A stretch of DNA of 48,396 bases from Caballeronia terrestris (GCF_001544515.1 NZ_FCOL02000042.1:1-48396), one strand, 5' to 3'; positions 15,725 to 24,727 are shown, counted from the first letter of the stretch. Numbers and translations: made by a program. The notes: generated by a model not told the origin, from the letters alone.

Positions 15725-16381
15725 ATGACCATCCGTATCGGTGACGAAGCGCCCGATTTCACCGCAGAAACGACTCAAGGAACCATCCGCTTTCATGAGT
15801 GGATCGGTGACCAGTGGGCGATCCTGTTCTCGCATCCGAAGGATTTCACGCCTGTGTGTACGACCGAACTCGGCTACATGGCGCGGCTCAAGCCTGAGTT
15901 CGAAAAGCGCAATACGAAGGTCATCGGCCTGTCCATCGATCCCGTCGACAACCACGCGAAGTGGGCGAAGGACATCGAGGAAACGCAAGGCACGGCGGTG
16001 AACTATCCGATGATCGGCGACGCAGACCTCAACGTCGCGAAGCTCTATGACATGATCCATCCGAATGCGAGCGGCAGCGGTCCGCGCACCGCGGTCGACA
16101 ACGCAACGATCCGCGCGGTGTTCATCGTCGGACCCGACAAGAAGATCAAGGCGACCTTCACGTATCCGATGAGCGCGGGCCGCAACTTCGACGAAGTGCT
16201 GCGCTTGCTCGACGCGCTGCAACTGAACGCGAAGCACGCGGTGGCGACGCCGGTGAACTGGAAGCCGGGCGAGGACGTGATCATCCCGACGTCGGTGTCG
16301 GACGAGGATGCCAAGAAGAAGTATCCGCAGGGCTTCAAGACGTTGAAGCCGTATCTGCGTACCGTCGAGCAGCCGAAGTAA
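15725..16381 (+). CDS. 1-Cys peroxiredoxin (Prx6 type)
   Basis: A 218-residue thiol peroxidase that reduces hydrogen and organic peroxides. The peroxidatic Cys45 lies in DFTPVCTTE. There is no second conserved Cys, and the long C-terminal domain (TPVNWKPGEDVIIP through KTLKPYLR) is typical of the Prx6/1-Cys class, so an outside thiol must resolve the enzyme. Length matches the class (about 210-220). I use ATG 15725, 7 bases after GGAG; ATG 15719 is too close to that site. It is monocistronic, with a TATAAT element upstream and a strong terminator downstream. Cytoplasmic, no signal peptide. Confidence 0.94.
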   Translation: MTIRIGDEAPDFTAETTQGTIRFHEWIGDQWAILFSHPKDFTPVCTTELGYMARLKPEFEKRNTKVIGLSIDPVDNHAKWAKDIEETQGTAVNYPMIGDADLNVAKLYDMIHPNASGSGPRTAVDNATIRAVFIVGPDKKIKATFTYPMSAGRNFDEVLRLLDALQLNAKHAVATPVNWKPGEDVIIPTSVSDEDAKKKYPQGFKTLKPYLRTVEQPK

Positions 16382-16398
16382 ATCGCGCTCGACAGATG

Positions 16399-16431
16399 AA
16401 CGGCCGCTCCGAAAGAAGCGGCCGTTTTTTT
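16399..16431. terminator. strong intrinsic terminator after peroxiredoxin
   Basis: A perfect 10-bp stem AACGGCCGCT (16399-16408) with AGCGGCCGTT (16417-16426), followed by an uninterrupted T-run (16425-16431). The stop codon of the convergent MFS gene touches the T-run. Confidence 0.9.
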
Positions 16432-17792
16432 CAGTGCGCCGAGACCGAACGATCTACAGGCGCCGCAGCGGCATCGACCGGATGCACGGCCTGCTTGATC
16501 AGCAGCGCGACGCACGCGACCACGCCCGCCACCGCGACCACCGTGAAGATGCCCGCGAACGAGAACTGACGGCGCGTGAGTTCGGCAACGAGAAACGATC
16601 CCGCGATCCCTCCGAAGCGCCCGATGCCGAGCATCCACGCGACGCCCGTTGCGCGCCCTTGCGTCGGATAGAACGCTGCCGCGAGCGCTGGCATCGACGA
16701 TTGCGCCGTGTTCATCAGAATGCCTGCCGCGAACACGCTGACCATCAGCCAGCCGACGTTGCCGATCGATTGCCCGATCGCATACACGGTCACGGCCGTG
16801 AGTGCATAGCCGACTGCGATCACGCGGTTCGGGTTGAAGCGATCCATCAACATGCCGAACAGCACGGCGCCCACGCCGCCGAGCGGGAAGAGCGCGGAGA
16901 TGAGCGTCGCGCGCTGCGGGGCGAGGCCGGCTTCCTTGAAGAGGATCGGCATCCAGTTGATCGAGGCGTAGAAGATCACGAGGCCCATGAAGTAAGCGAG
17001 CCACAACATGATCGAGCCGACCACGTATGAAGGCGAGAGCACGACGCTCAAGCCGCCTTTCGCATCGGTGCGCGGCGCCTGCTCGGTCATCACGAAGGCG
17101 GTCGCGCGCGAAGCCGTCGCGGAGATGCGCGAGAGCGCCGCGCGAACCTTCTCGACCGGCTGGTTCTTCGCGACCATATAGCGAACCGATTCAGGCAAGA
17201 CCAGCAGAAGGAACACTGCGAGAATCAGCGGCGTCACACCGCCGAGCATGAGCACGCTGCGCCAGCCGAAGTGCGGAATCATCCACGCGGCGAGGAAGCC
17301 GCCGAAGGCCGCGCCCAGCGGAAAGCCGCAGAACATGAGGTTGGTCATCGTGGCGCGGCGGCCGTCGGGGCAGTACTCGCTCATCATCGTGACCGCGTTC
17401 GGCATGGCGGCGCCGAGGCCGAGACCCGTGACGAAGCGCAGCACCGTGAGCTGCGTGAGGTCGGCGGAAAACGCGGAGGCGAGGCACGCGATGCCGAAGA
17501 TCGTCACCGAGACCATCAGCAGCACGCGACGTCCCAGGCGGTCGGAGAGGGGGCCTGCCGCAAGCGCGCCGAACGCGAGGCCGAAGAGCGCGGCGCTCAG
17601 AACGGGCGCGAGCGCGGGGCGGCTGATGTGCCACTCCGTCACGAGCGAAGGCGCGATGAAGCCGATCGCGGCGGTATCGAAGCCGTCGAGCAGAACGACC
17701 ACGAAGCACATCACGAAGATGAGCCACTGAAACCCGGAGAACGGGTGCTCGTTCAGGAACGTCTGTATGTTGACGGTCGTGTCTTTATCCAT
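16431..17792 (-). CDS. MFS transporter, aromatic acid:H+ symporter (AAHS) type
   Basis: A 453-residue, 12-segment major facilitator protein. The AAHS hallmark DGFDTAAIGF is in segment 1 and the MFS signature GPLSDRLGRR lies between segments 2 and 3. RFVTGLGLGAAMPNAVTMMSEY and LPESVRYM are also typical of 4-hydroxybenzoate/protocatechuate importers such as PcaK. It likely imports an aromatic or related carboxylic acid with protons. ATG 17792 begins MDKDTTVNIQTFLNEHPFS, a usual start for the group. No aromatic catabolic gene is adjacent; the AroE-like gene is 7 kb away. Confidence 0.87.
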   Translation of the reverse strand: MDKDTTVNIQTFLNEHPFSGFQWLIFVMCFVVVLLDGFDTAAIGFIAPSLVTEWHISRPALAPVLSAALFGLAFGALAAGPLSDRLGRRVLLMVSVTIFGIACLASAFSADLTQLTVLRFVTGLGLGAAMPNAVTMMSEYCPDGRRATMTNLMFCGFPLGAAFGGFLAAWMIPHFGWRSVLMLGGVTPLILAVFLLLVLPESVRYMVAKNQPVEKVRAALSRISATASRATAFVMTEQAPRTDAKGGLSVVLSPSYVVGSIMLWLAYFMGLVIFYASINWMPILFKEAGLAPQRATLISALFPLGGVGAVLFGMLMDRFNPNRVIAVGYALTAVTVYAIGQSIGNVGWLMVSVFAAGILMNTAQSSMPALAAAFYPTQGRATGVAWMLGIGRFGGIAGSFLVAELTRRQFSFAGIFTVVAVAGVVACVALLIKQAVHPVDAAAAPVDRSVSAH

Positions 17793-17923
17793 TTTTATAA
17801 CCCGTGGGTTTAGCCGTGATGTGGTCGGTCAAATCAGGCGATGCGTTTCGCTCCCCGGATTGTGCAGTGGCGCCCGCATGCGCGTCGATTGCCCGCAGCA
17901 CAGGATTACCCTAATTGAAATGT

Positions 17924-17956
17924 CGCGAAGTCGCGCTGGACAGGCGCGGCTTCGCG
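17924..17956 (-). terminator. terminator of the ferritin-like gene
   Basis: A 13-bp stem with one G-T wobble (CGCGAAGTCGCGC at 17924-17936 with 17944-17956). Read on the minus strand it is followed by the T-rich ACATTTCAATT. It lies 11 bases past the ferritin-like stop. Confidence 0.6.
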
Positions 17957-17966
17957 CGCCATGAAC

Positions 17967-18440
17967 TCAGGCTTTGCCCGTCTGCCGCTCGGTCGAGGTC
18001 GTCATCTCGCCGGGGCGGCGCAGCATCTTGTCGACTTCGCCCGCGTGCATTTCTTCGGTATGAATCATCTGCCGCGCGAATTCCTCGAGCGCTATGGAGC
18101 GGCCTTCCACGAGGGTGAGCAGGTCGCGATAGAGGCCGAGCGCGACGTTCTCCGACTGCAGTGATTCACGCAGGATCGACGCGATGTCGAACGTGTGCGA
18201 GTCGAGCAGCGGCCCGATCGCAAGCGACGGATACGCGCCGATCGTCGTGATCCATTCGCCGACCTGCTGTGCGTGCAGCAGCGATTCGTCGGCCTGCTCG
18301 CGCAGCCACGACACGATCGGAATGCGACCGAAGCCGAAGACGAGAAACGAGTAGTGCGTGTATCGGACGACGCCAGCCAGTTCGGATTCGAGAATCTGGT
18401 TCAGCACCGCGACGACTTTTTCCTTGTCGATCTCTGCCAT
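17967..18440 (-). CDS. ferritin-like / bacterioferritin-type protein
   Basis: A 157-residue all-helical ferritin-like protein. Helix motifs in order: NQILESELAGVVRYTHYS, ADESLLHAQQVGEW, LQSENVALGLY and HTEEMHAGEVDKML. Their Glu and His residues could form a di-iron site as in bacterioferritin and Dps-like proteins. The second motif reads E-S-L-L-H, one residue longer than the canonical ExxH, and the Met that binds haem in E. coli Bfr is not evident, so iron storage is not certain. ATG 18440 is preceded by GGAGGCAGCAA on the minus strand. It sits between the AAHS transporter and a GntR regulator, with its own terminator. Confidence 0.8.
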   Translation of the reverse strand: MAEIDKEKVVAVLNQILESELAGVVRYTHYSFLVFGFGRIPIVSWLREQADESLLHAQQVGEWITTIGAYPSLAIGPLLDSHTFDIASILRESLQSENVALGLYRDLLTLVEGRSIALEEFARQMIHTEEMHAGEVDKMLRRPGEMTTSTERQTGKA

Positions 18441-18600
18441 TTGCTGCCTCCGTTCGTATATCCGTGGCGGATGCCATCGCGCGGTCCGCCGCTGGTTCGG
18501 CTGCCGTTGCTACCTGACAGGGCATCAGGACATTGTAGGCGTGCGGCAGGCGACGTGAGGTGCGCAATATATGCGCCACGTAGGAAACGGAACGACGAAA

Positions 18601-18627
18601 GCCCGCCGTATGCGAAATACGGCGGGC
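18601..18627 (-). terminator. terminator of the GntR gene
   Basis: A perfect 11-bp stem GCCCGCCGTAT (18601-18611) with ATACGGCGGGC (18617-18627), loop GCGAA. On the minus strand TTTCGTCGTT follows. It lies 17 bases beyond the GntR stop. Confidence 0.65.
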
Positions 18628-18644
18628 GTGCAGCGAAGCTGCTT

Positions 18645-19337
18645 TTACGCGGCTTCCATCAGACGTTCTGCGGCATTGGCGAGCAATAGCGTCATGGCGG
18701 CTCTGGCACCTTCGGCATCGCTCGCCTCGATCGCACGCACCACCTTCGCGAAGTGCGCGAGATGCACTTCGCATGCGAGCGCGTGCGGGTGAATGGCCGG
18801 CCGCGCCCGCATGCCCATGCGCACGACGCTGCTCATCTGTTTGAGCAACTCGTCGCCGCTCGCATCGGCGATCGCGGAAAGCAGTGCGTCTTCCGCCGCG
18901 CAGGAATCCGCGCTGTTCGCGCTCGCATGCGCCAGGTTCTGATAGGCGATGGCGATCGCGATCCTTTGCTGGCGTCCCGCACGCATCGCCGCAAGCGACG
19001 CCGCACGCGGATCGACAAGCGCCCGGAACTCCATCAGCCCGCGCAGATACTCGGGGTCGGCTGTCGCGCGCAGGCGCCACTCCGCGACCTCGTGATCGAT
19101 GATCAGCCATTCCTTCGACGGCTTGATGCGCGTGCCGGTTTTCGGCCGGACGTCGAGCATCCGGCGCGAAATGAGGATGCTCAGCGCCTCGCGCATGATG
19201 GTCCGGCTGACGCCGTACTTCTTCGACAGGATCACCTGCGGCGGCAAAAGGTTTTCCGCGTATTCGCCATTGACGATGCCTGTGACTAGCTGATTCACCA
19301 CACGCTTCACGAGCGATGCTTCGTATCCATGGTTCAT
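18645..19337 (-). CDS. GntR-family transcriptional regulator (FadR/FCD)
   Basis: A 230-residue regulator. The N-terminal winged helix spans about 8-72 and includes KKYGVSRTIMREALSILISRRMLDVRPKTGTRI. The C-terminal FCD ligand domain is alpha-helical, with the metal/effector pattern EFRALVDPRAASLAA, a central acidic region, and an H-rich ACEVHLAHFAKVV stretch. FCD regulators usually repress sugar-acid or organic-acid genes and release on effector binding. The target is not obvious, since the gene is followed by its own terminator. ATG 19337 is preceded by AAGAAGAA. An 8-bp inverted repeat at 19379-19398 could be its own operator. Confidence 0.86.
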   Translation of the reverse strand: MNHGYEASLVKRVVNQLVTGIVNGEYAENLLPPQVILSKKYGVSRTIMREALSILISRRMLDVRPKTGTRIKPSKEWLIIDHEVAEWRLRATADPEYLRGLMEFRALVDPRAASLAAMRAGRQQRIAIAIAYQNLAHASANSADSCAAEDALLSAIADASGDELLKQMSSVVRMGMRARPAIHPHALACEVHLAHFAKVVRAIEASDAEGARAAMTLLLANAAERLMEAA

Positions 19338-19756
19338 GTTCTTCTTCTCATAGAGTCATCCCCGCGCGCCGCTCGTTCGCCACTTCCCCCGAAGTGGCTG
19401 TGGTGCCTGAACGCCGGCGCGAAATTTTTCTGCCGCCACATGCTGCGGTATTCCACTGGCGAGCGCCGTTCTCCTCCGAACAGACGGAGGACGTCGCGCC
19501 TTGTATTCCCTGTATTGTTTTAACCGGCTTCGAGGCCATCCGGTCGCGGCAAAGCGCGACCGGACATCCCCAAACGAGCACCGGGCCGCGCGGTAATTTT
19601 TATTCGGTCCACCGTCAGCGGTTCGGTAAAAGCAAGACTATCAACGCACGGCTTCATTGCCAATACGGTGCACACGGGATTCGTCTGTGGAGCGTTCGTG
19701 AACCCACACAGGTCGTGCCAGGTCCCGTCGCGCAAGCGTTTGCGCGCATTTCGAGC
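19338..19756. other. 419-base gene-free stretch with two perfect hairpins
   Basis: I recognise no gene. Two perfect inverted repeats are visible: GCCACTTC-CCCC-GAAGTGGC (19379-19398), about 40 bases upstream of the GntR start, and TCCGGTCGCG-GCAAAG-CGCGACCGGA (19539-19564). An AT-richer patch (19502-19523) lies between them. The short frames open here have no family signature and lower third-position GC than real neighbours. Part must be the GntR promoter and part the 3' region of the LysR gene. Confidence 0.5.
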
Positions 19757-20647
19757 TCACCGCACGTGTTGGAAAATGTCCCTGAGCCACTGCGCGAAAA
19801 CCCTGACGCGCGACGATAGCTGACGGCTTTGGGGATACAGCACGGAGACCGGCATCGGTGGCGGAGGGAAGGCATCGAGCACGACTTCGAGCGTGCCCGC
19901 CGACAATTCGCCGAGCACGCGATAGCGCGGCACTTGCACGATGCCGAGTCCCGCGATGGCCGCGCCCGCATAAAGATCCGCGCCCGTGACGGAGACGACC
20001 GACGGCAACGGTATTTCCACCACGCGGTCGTCGACGGTGAATTCCATCGGCAGGATGCGGCCCGTTGCGCTCGACACGTAGTTCACCGCGCGATGGCCGT
20101 CGAGCGCATCGAGCGATTGCGGCCTGCTGAATTGCGCGAGATACGCGGGACTCGCAACCGTCACCTGTTCCAGCAGCGCCACGCGCCGTCCGACCATCGA
20201 CGAATCCTGCAGGATGCCCGCGCGCAAAACGCAGTCGATGCCTTCGCGCACGAGATCGACGAGCCGGTCGTCCTCGCCGATCTGCAATTCGATGCCGGGA
20301 TAGTGCGCGATGAAACCGGGCAGCGCGGGCACGACGAAGTTCTTCGCGAGCGTGCCCTGCAAATTCACGCGCAGTAGACCCTTCGGCGCGACGTGACGGA
20401 ACGATCCCTCGGCTTCCTCCATATCGGCGATTAGACGCACGCAGCGCTGGTAGTACGCGTCGCCGTCGTGCGTGAGGCGCACGGTGCGCGTGGTGCGCTC
20501 GATGAGGCGCGTGCCGAGCCGTTCTTCGAGCCGCTTGAGCAGGTTCGTGACGGTGGCGCGCGGAATCTGCAGATCATCGGCGGCCTGCGTGAAGCTGCTT
20601 CTTTCCGCGATGCGGATGAAAACCTGCATCTCCTGAAAGCGGTCCAT
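19757..20647 (-). CDS. LysR-family transcriptional regulator
   Basis: A 296-residue LysR regulator of the CrgA-like group. The N-terminal helix-turn-helix runs FIRIAERSSFTQAADDLQIPRATVTNLLKRLEERLGTRL with RTTRTVRLT after it. The rest is a periplasmic-binding-like effector domain (VNLQGTLAKNFVVPALPGF onward). ATG 20647 begins MDRFQEMQVF, the usual start; the 37 codons upstream in frame are not conserved-looking. It lies 64 bases downstream of the FUSC gene on the same strand, so co-transcription is likely and it probably controls that exporter. The target ligand is unknown. Confidence 0.92.
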   Translation of the reverse strand: MDRFQEMQVFIRIAERSSFTQAADDLQIPRATVTNLLKRLEERLGTRLIERTTRTVRLTHDGDAYYQRCVRLIADMEEAEGSFRHVAPKGLLRVNLQGTLAKNFVVPALPGFIAHYPGIELQIGEDDRLVDLVREGIDCVLRAGILQDSSMVGRRVALLEQVTVASPAYLAQFSRPQSLDALDGHRAVNYVSSATGRILPMEFTVDDRVVEIPLPSVVSVTGADLYAGAAIAGLGIVQVPRYRVLGELSAGTLEVVLDAFPPPPMPVSVLYPQSRQLSSRVRVFAQWLRDIFQHVR

Positions 20648-20711
20648 GCGTGCTCTTGGTTGGCGTGCTGATTGTTGAAGCAAACCGAGCGATGGTAGCG
20701 CAGCGCGGCGA

Positions 20712-21806
20712 TTATTGGCGCGGCAGACGCAGCGGAAAAATGATCGTCGCGGCGACAATGCCGAGCATCCCGCCGATCAGCGTCTCCCATGCGCGCGCGG
20801 CGAGCAGCGGCACGGAATGAAGGCCGCTCACCGCCATCGTCACGATCAGCGTGAACGCGAACGCCCCGCACGCGACGTCGTAGCGCTCGGGCAGCGCCAT
20901 CGCGTAGATGATCATCGCGATCGCGGCCGCGCACCAGATCAAAAGCGGCGCATGCAAGGCGAGCGGCAGGCACGCGAGCCCGATCGGCACGCCGACGAGC
21001 GTCCCGATGATCCTGCGCCGCACGCGCTCGACCGTGCCCGTCGCCGAGCCCGCGACGACATACGTGCACGCCGTGATCGCCCACGCCGATTCCGCGAGAT
21101 CGAACGCTTCGTTCAACGCGACGACCACGAGCGCGCCGCACGCTGCCTGCAATCCCATGATGAATTCCGCGGATAACCCGTTGCGCCCCGCCGGCGGTCC
21201 GGGCGCAAGCGCAGCGACGCTTGCCGGGCGCTCGGCGGGACCGCTCAGGACGCGCGGCACGATCGACGCGAGCGCGGCAATCGCTGACGCGACGGCGATC
21301 GCCGGCAGATCGGCCGTGCTGAGCTGCACGCCGTAAGCGAGCAATTGTCCGATGTAGATCTGCGAGCCGAGGCCCGCGCCGAGCACGCCGAAGCGCTTCA
21401 GATAGCCCACGAGAAACGCGCCCGTCACGAGCATGAGTTCCGGTCCCGCGCGCGCGACACCGTGCAACAGCGGCGCAAGGATCACGAACATCGCTGCGCC
21501 GAAGCCCGCCGCCAGGCAGAGCACTGCTAGATCGCGGCTCGATTCGAAGCGCGTCGTGCGCGCCTCGGACACGCTTGCCCACAACGCGAAACCGCTCGCG
21601 AGCATGCCGAGCAGCCCGCCGCCGGGCAGGCCGTGCGTGATGTCCTGCAAGGTGCCGAGCGAGGCGGCGATGCCGTAAGCCGTGACGAGGCGCAGCCCCT
21701 TGATCCGGCGATGCGTTCCTGGATCGATGCGGTCGATCCACGCGATGCCGCGTGTCACGAACGATCGTGCGTTGAGAGCGGATTGGTCGTCGTCGGTCGG
21801 GTTCAT
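20712..21806 (-). CDS. FUSC-family membrane protein (aromatic acid exporter-like)
   Basis: A 364-residue integral membrane protein with two blocks of hydrophobic segments (about 35-175 and 220-360). The second block contains VERVRRRIIGTLVGVPIGLA, the characteristic FUSC motif, and an AWETLIGGMLGIVAATIIFPL end. FUSC proteins include AaeB and fusaric-acid resistance exporters, but this one lacks the large cytoplasmic domains of AaeB and is shorter. Export of aromatic or weak acids is inferred from family only. ATG 21806 is the chosen start. A LysR gene follows on the same strand, an arrangement often seen for aromatic-acid efflux. Confidence 0.8.
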   Translation of the reverse strand: MNPTDDDQSALNARSFVTRGIAWIDRIDPGTHRRIKGLRLVTAYGIAASLGTLQDITHGLPGGGLLGMLASGFALWASVSEARTTRFESSRDLAVLCLAAGFGAAMFVILAPLLHGVARAGPELMLVTGAFLVGYLKRFGVLGAGLGSQIYIGQLLAYGVQLSTADLPAIAVASAIAALASIVPRVLSGPAERPASVAALAPGPPAGRNGLSAEFIMGLQAACGALVVVALNEAFDLAESAWAITACTYVVAGSATGTVERVRRRIIGTLVGVPIGLACLPLALHAPLLIWCAAAIAMIIYAMALPERYDVACGAFAFTLIVTMAVSGLHSVPLLAARAWETLIGGMLGIVAATIIFPLRLPRQ

Positions 21807-21918
21807 CGAGCAGTCGTCAATTCATCGAAAAAGCCGCCAAACCGGGCGCTGTTTGGCGGATCGCACCAATGGCGATGCGGGCAGAATCTGTCAACGAGGG
21901 AGAGAACCAAAGGCTACT

Positions 21919-23424
21919 ATGCAATCGAATCAGCCGGGCATCGACAGGGAAAAAGCACGGCTTCGAGCACTTGTGCTCGTTCCCGCTCTGACCCTCCTCG
22001 TGTTGTGTGTACTGTGGGTCACGATCCTCGTGAGACTGCAGATCGAGAAAGAGTCTGTCGTGCGCGACACGCAGGACGCCGCGCGCACCATCGCGCACTC
22101 GCTCCAGACACACACGCTCAAGACCATTCACGACGTCGACGTGATCGCGCTCCTCATGAAGTTCGGCTACGAGACTTCGCCGCTTACGTTCGATCTCACG
22201 CGCTATCAATCCTACGGCCTGATCACTGCCGATACGGCGCTGCAAGTGACCATCGTCGGCCCGAACGGCCACGTGCTCAGTTCGACACTGCCGGTCAAGG
22301 GTATCGTCGATCTCAGCGACCGGGAGCATTTTCGCGTGCATCGCGCGAGTGAATCGGTCGGGCTGTTCATCAGCAAGCCCGTGATCGGGCGCGTGTCGAA
22401 GCAGTGGTCCGTGCAGGCGACGCGTCGCCTCAATAATCCGGACGGGAGCTTCGCCGGCGTCGTCGTCATCTCCGAAGACCCCGCTTATCTCACCGACGGT
22501 TTCTACAACAGCGCGGCGCTCGGCAAGCACGGTTTGATCGCGGTCGTGTCGAACAAGGGCTTCACGCTGTCGCGCCGTGCGGGCGAATCGCGTAGCGTCA
22601 CAGGCGGGCCGCAACTCGAAAGCTATCAGGACATTGCACGCGCGCCGAACGGCACGATAGTGGACCCGGTCGATGGCATCGAGCGGATCGTCGCGAGCAG
22701 CACGATCGATCGTTACGGTATCGTCGTGATCGCGGGCCTCTCGCTCGACGAAGCGCTCGACGATTATTACCGCATGCGCCGCGTCTACGTGACGATGGCC
22801 GCCGTCATTTCGGTGATGCTGATCGGTTTCGCGATCTGGATCATGGCGCTCGTCTCGACGCTGCATCGCCGCAAGGACTTGCTGCGCCGTCTCTCGGAAA
22901 CAGACCGGCTGACAGGCCTCTACAACCGCGGACGCATCAAGGATCTCTTGCAGGAAGCGGCCGCCGAGCAGCATGCATGCGGCAGGGTCGCGGCGATCTT
23001 CGTCGACCTGGACAACTTCAAGCAACTGAACGATACCTACGGGCATCAATGCGGCGACGAAGTGCTCACCGTGCTCGCGGAACGCTTGCGCATGGCGGTG
23101 GGCGAGCGCGGTGTGATCGGCCGTCTGGGCGGCGACGAGTTTCTCGTGGTGCTCGAATGTGACGACGCACTCTTCGCGGCCAAACGCACGGCGGACGCGA
23201 TCGCGCATGCGCTCGCCGCCGACATCAGCGTGCGCGGCAAGCCGTACGTGATGCGCGCGAGCCTGGGCGTCGCGGTGCTCGCCGCCGGCGAAACGGCCGA
23301 CGATCTCGTGCGCAAGGCCGATCATGCGATGTACGAGGCGAAGCAGGGCGGCCGTGGTGGACGCACGACGACGTGGCACGCTTTCGGCGACGAGACCCTC
23401 CTCGCTGAAGAAGACGCGGCGTAA
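21919..23424 (+). CDS. membrane diguanylate cyclase with periplasmic Cache-like sensor
   Basis: A 501-residue protein. It has membrane segment 1 at about 20-40, a periplasmic dCache-like sensor (about 45-285, including DLSDREHFRVH and FAGVVVISEDPAYL), membrane segment 2 at about 290-312, and a cytoplasmic GGDEF domain from about 330. The active-site motif is intact as GGDEF at 404-408, with the DTYGHQCGDEVL half present, so it should make cyclic di-GMP. The RxxD inhibitory site expected five residues before GGDEF is absent. ATG 21919 is chosen; upstream in-frame codons overlap the FUSC promoter. Convergent with the fuconate dehydratase, stops 4 bases apart. Confidence 0.93.
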   Translation: MQSNQPGIDREKARLRALVLVPALTLLVLCVLWVTILVRLQIEKESVVRDTQDAARTIAHSLQTHTLKTIHDVDVIALLMKFGYETSPLTFDLTRYQSYGLITADTALQVTIVGPNGHVLSSTLPVKGIVDLSDREHFRVHRASESVGLFISKPVIGRVSKQWSVQATRRLNNPDGSFAGVVVISEDPAYLTDGFYNSAALGKHGLIAVVSNKGFTLSRRAGESRSVTGGPQLESYQDIARAPNGTIVDPVDGIERIVASSTIDRYGIVVIAGLSLDEALDDYYRMRRVYVTMAAVISVMLIGFAIWIMALVSTLHRRKDLLRRLSETDRLTGLYNRGRIKDLLQEAAAEQHACGRVAAIFVDLDNFKQLNDTYGHQCGDEVLTVLAERLRMAVGERGVIGRLGGDEFLVVLECDDALFAAKRTADAIAHALAADISVRGKPYVMRASLGVAVLAAGETADDLVRKADHAMYEAKQGGRGGRTTTWHAFGDETLLAEEDAA

Positions 23425-23428
23425 AAAC

Positions 23429-24727
23429 TCACGCGTGCCACGCCGCGCCGTCGGGAAACGTGTAGCGATCGAGCGATTCGGCATGGATCTCGATGCTGTA
23501 GCCCGGCGCTTGCGGCGGCATGTAGTGACCATTCGCGATCACGACGGGATCGATGAAATGCTCATGCAGATGATCGACGTATTCGAGCACGCGGTTCTCC
23601 AGCGACCCCGACACGCACACGTAGTCGAACAGCGAAATATGCTGCACGTACTCGCATAATCCGACGCCGCCCGCATGCGGGCACACCGGCACGCCGAACT
23701 TTGCCGCCATCAGCAGCACGACCAGCACTTCGTTCAATCCGCCGAGCCGGCAACTGTCCACCTGACAGAAATCGATCGCTCCTGCCTGCAGCAACTGCTT
23801 GAACATCACACGATTGTGGCAATGCTCGCCCGTCGCGACGCCGATAGGCGCCACGCGTTGCCGGATCGCGGCGTGGCCGAGGATGTCGTCGGGGCTCGTC
23901 GGCTCTTCGATCCACCACGGATCGAATTCGGCAAGACGCCGCATGTTCGCGATCGCCTGATCGACTTCCCAGACTTGATTCGCGTCCATCATCAGTTTGC
24001 GGTCCGGCCCGATCTCCTCACGCAGGATGCGCGCGCGCCGCACGTCTTCATCGAGATCGCCACCGACCTTCTGTTTGAAATGCGTCCACCCCTGCGCGAC
24101 GCCTTCGCGCGCGAGGCGGCGGATCTTGTCGTCGTCGTAGCCGAGCCAGCCGGCCGAAGTCGTGTATGCGGGATAGCCGTCGGCCCGCATCTCGCGTTCG
24201 CGCTCGCGCTTGGTGGGCTCATGACGGCGCAGGATCGCGAGCGATTCATAAGGCGTGAGTGCATCGGTGACGTAGCGGAAGTCGAGGCAGCGCACGAGCT
24301 CTTCCGGGCTCATGTCGACGAGCAGCATCCAGAGCGGCTTCTTCTCCGCTTTCGCCCACAAGTCCCACACCGCGTTGACGACGGCGGCCGTCGCGAGATG
24401 GATCACCCCTTTCTCCGGGCCGATCCAGCGCAACTGGCTGTCGGACGTGAACGCCCGCCAGAAGCCGCCCATGTCGGCGGCGATGTCCTCCAGTCGCTTG
24501 CCGACGACGAGCGGTGCCAGCGCCTTCACCGCCTGCACGACCACCTCATTGCCGCGCCCGATCGTGAACGTGAGTCCATGACCTGCGAGTCCTTCGGGCG
24601 CGTCGGTTTCGAGGATCGCGTAGGTCGCCGAGTAGTCGGGCGCGGCGTTCATCGCGTCGGAGCCATCGAGCGAGCGGGAGGTCGGAAAGCGAATGTCGCG
24701 CACGGAGAGATGGGTGATCGTGGTCAT
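23429..24727 (-). CDS. L-fuconate dehydratase (enolase superfamily)
   Basis: A 432-residue mandelate-racemase-group enzyme. It converts L-fuconate to 2-keto-3-deoxy-L-fuconate in the non-phosphorylating L-fucose route. The segment WIGPEKGVIHLATAAVVNAV is strongly characteristic of fuconate dehydratases. Catalytic features are all present: KxK in FKQKVGG, metal ligands in MMDANQ, WIEEPTSP and GEHCHN, and the C-terminal His in CPHAGGVGL. ATG 24727 has AAGGAG 8 bases upstream. It is divergent from a GntR regulator and a sugar ABC operon. No fucose dehydrogenase, lactonase or aldolase gene lies in the window, so the pathway is incomplete here. Confidence 0.88.
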   Translation of the reverse strand: MTTITHLSVRDIRFPTSRSLDGSDAMNAAPDYSATYAILETDAPEGLAGHGLTFTIGRGNEVVVQAVKALAPLVVGKRLEDIAADMGGFWRAFTSDSQLRWIGPEKGVIHLATAAVVNAVWDLWAKAEKKPLWMLLVDMSPEELVRCLDFRYVTDALTPYESLAILRRHEPTKREREREMRADGYPAYTTSAGWLGYDDDKIRRLAREGVAQGWTHFKQKVGGDLDEDVRRARILREEIGPDRKLMMDANQVWEVDQAIANMRRLAEFDPWWIEEPTSPDDILGHAAIRQRVAPIGVATGEHCHNRVMFKQLLQAGAIDFCQVDSCRLGGLNEVLVVLLMAAKFGVPVCPHAGGVGLCEYVQHISLFDYVCVSGSLENRVLEYVDHLHEHFIDPVVIANGHYMPPQAPGYSIEIHAESLDRYTFPDGAAWHA

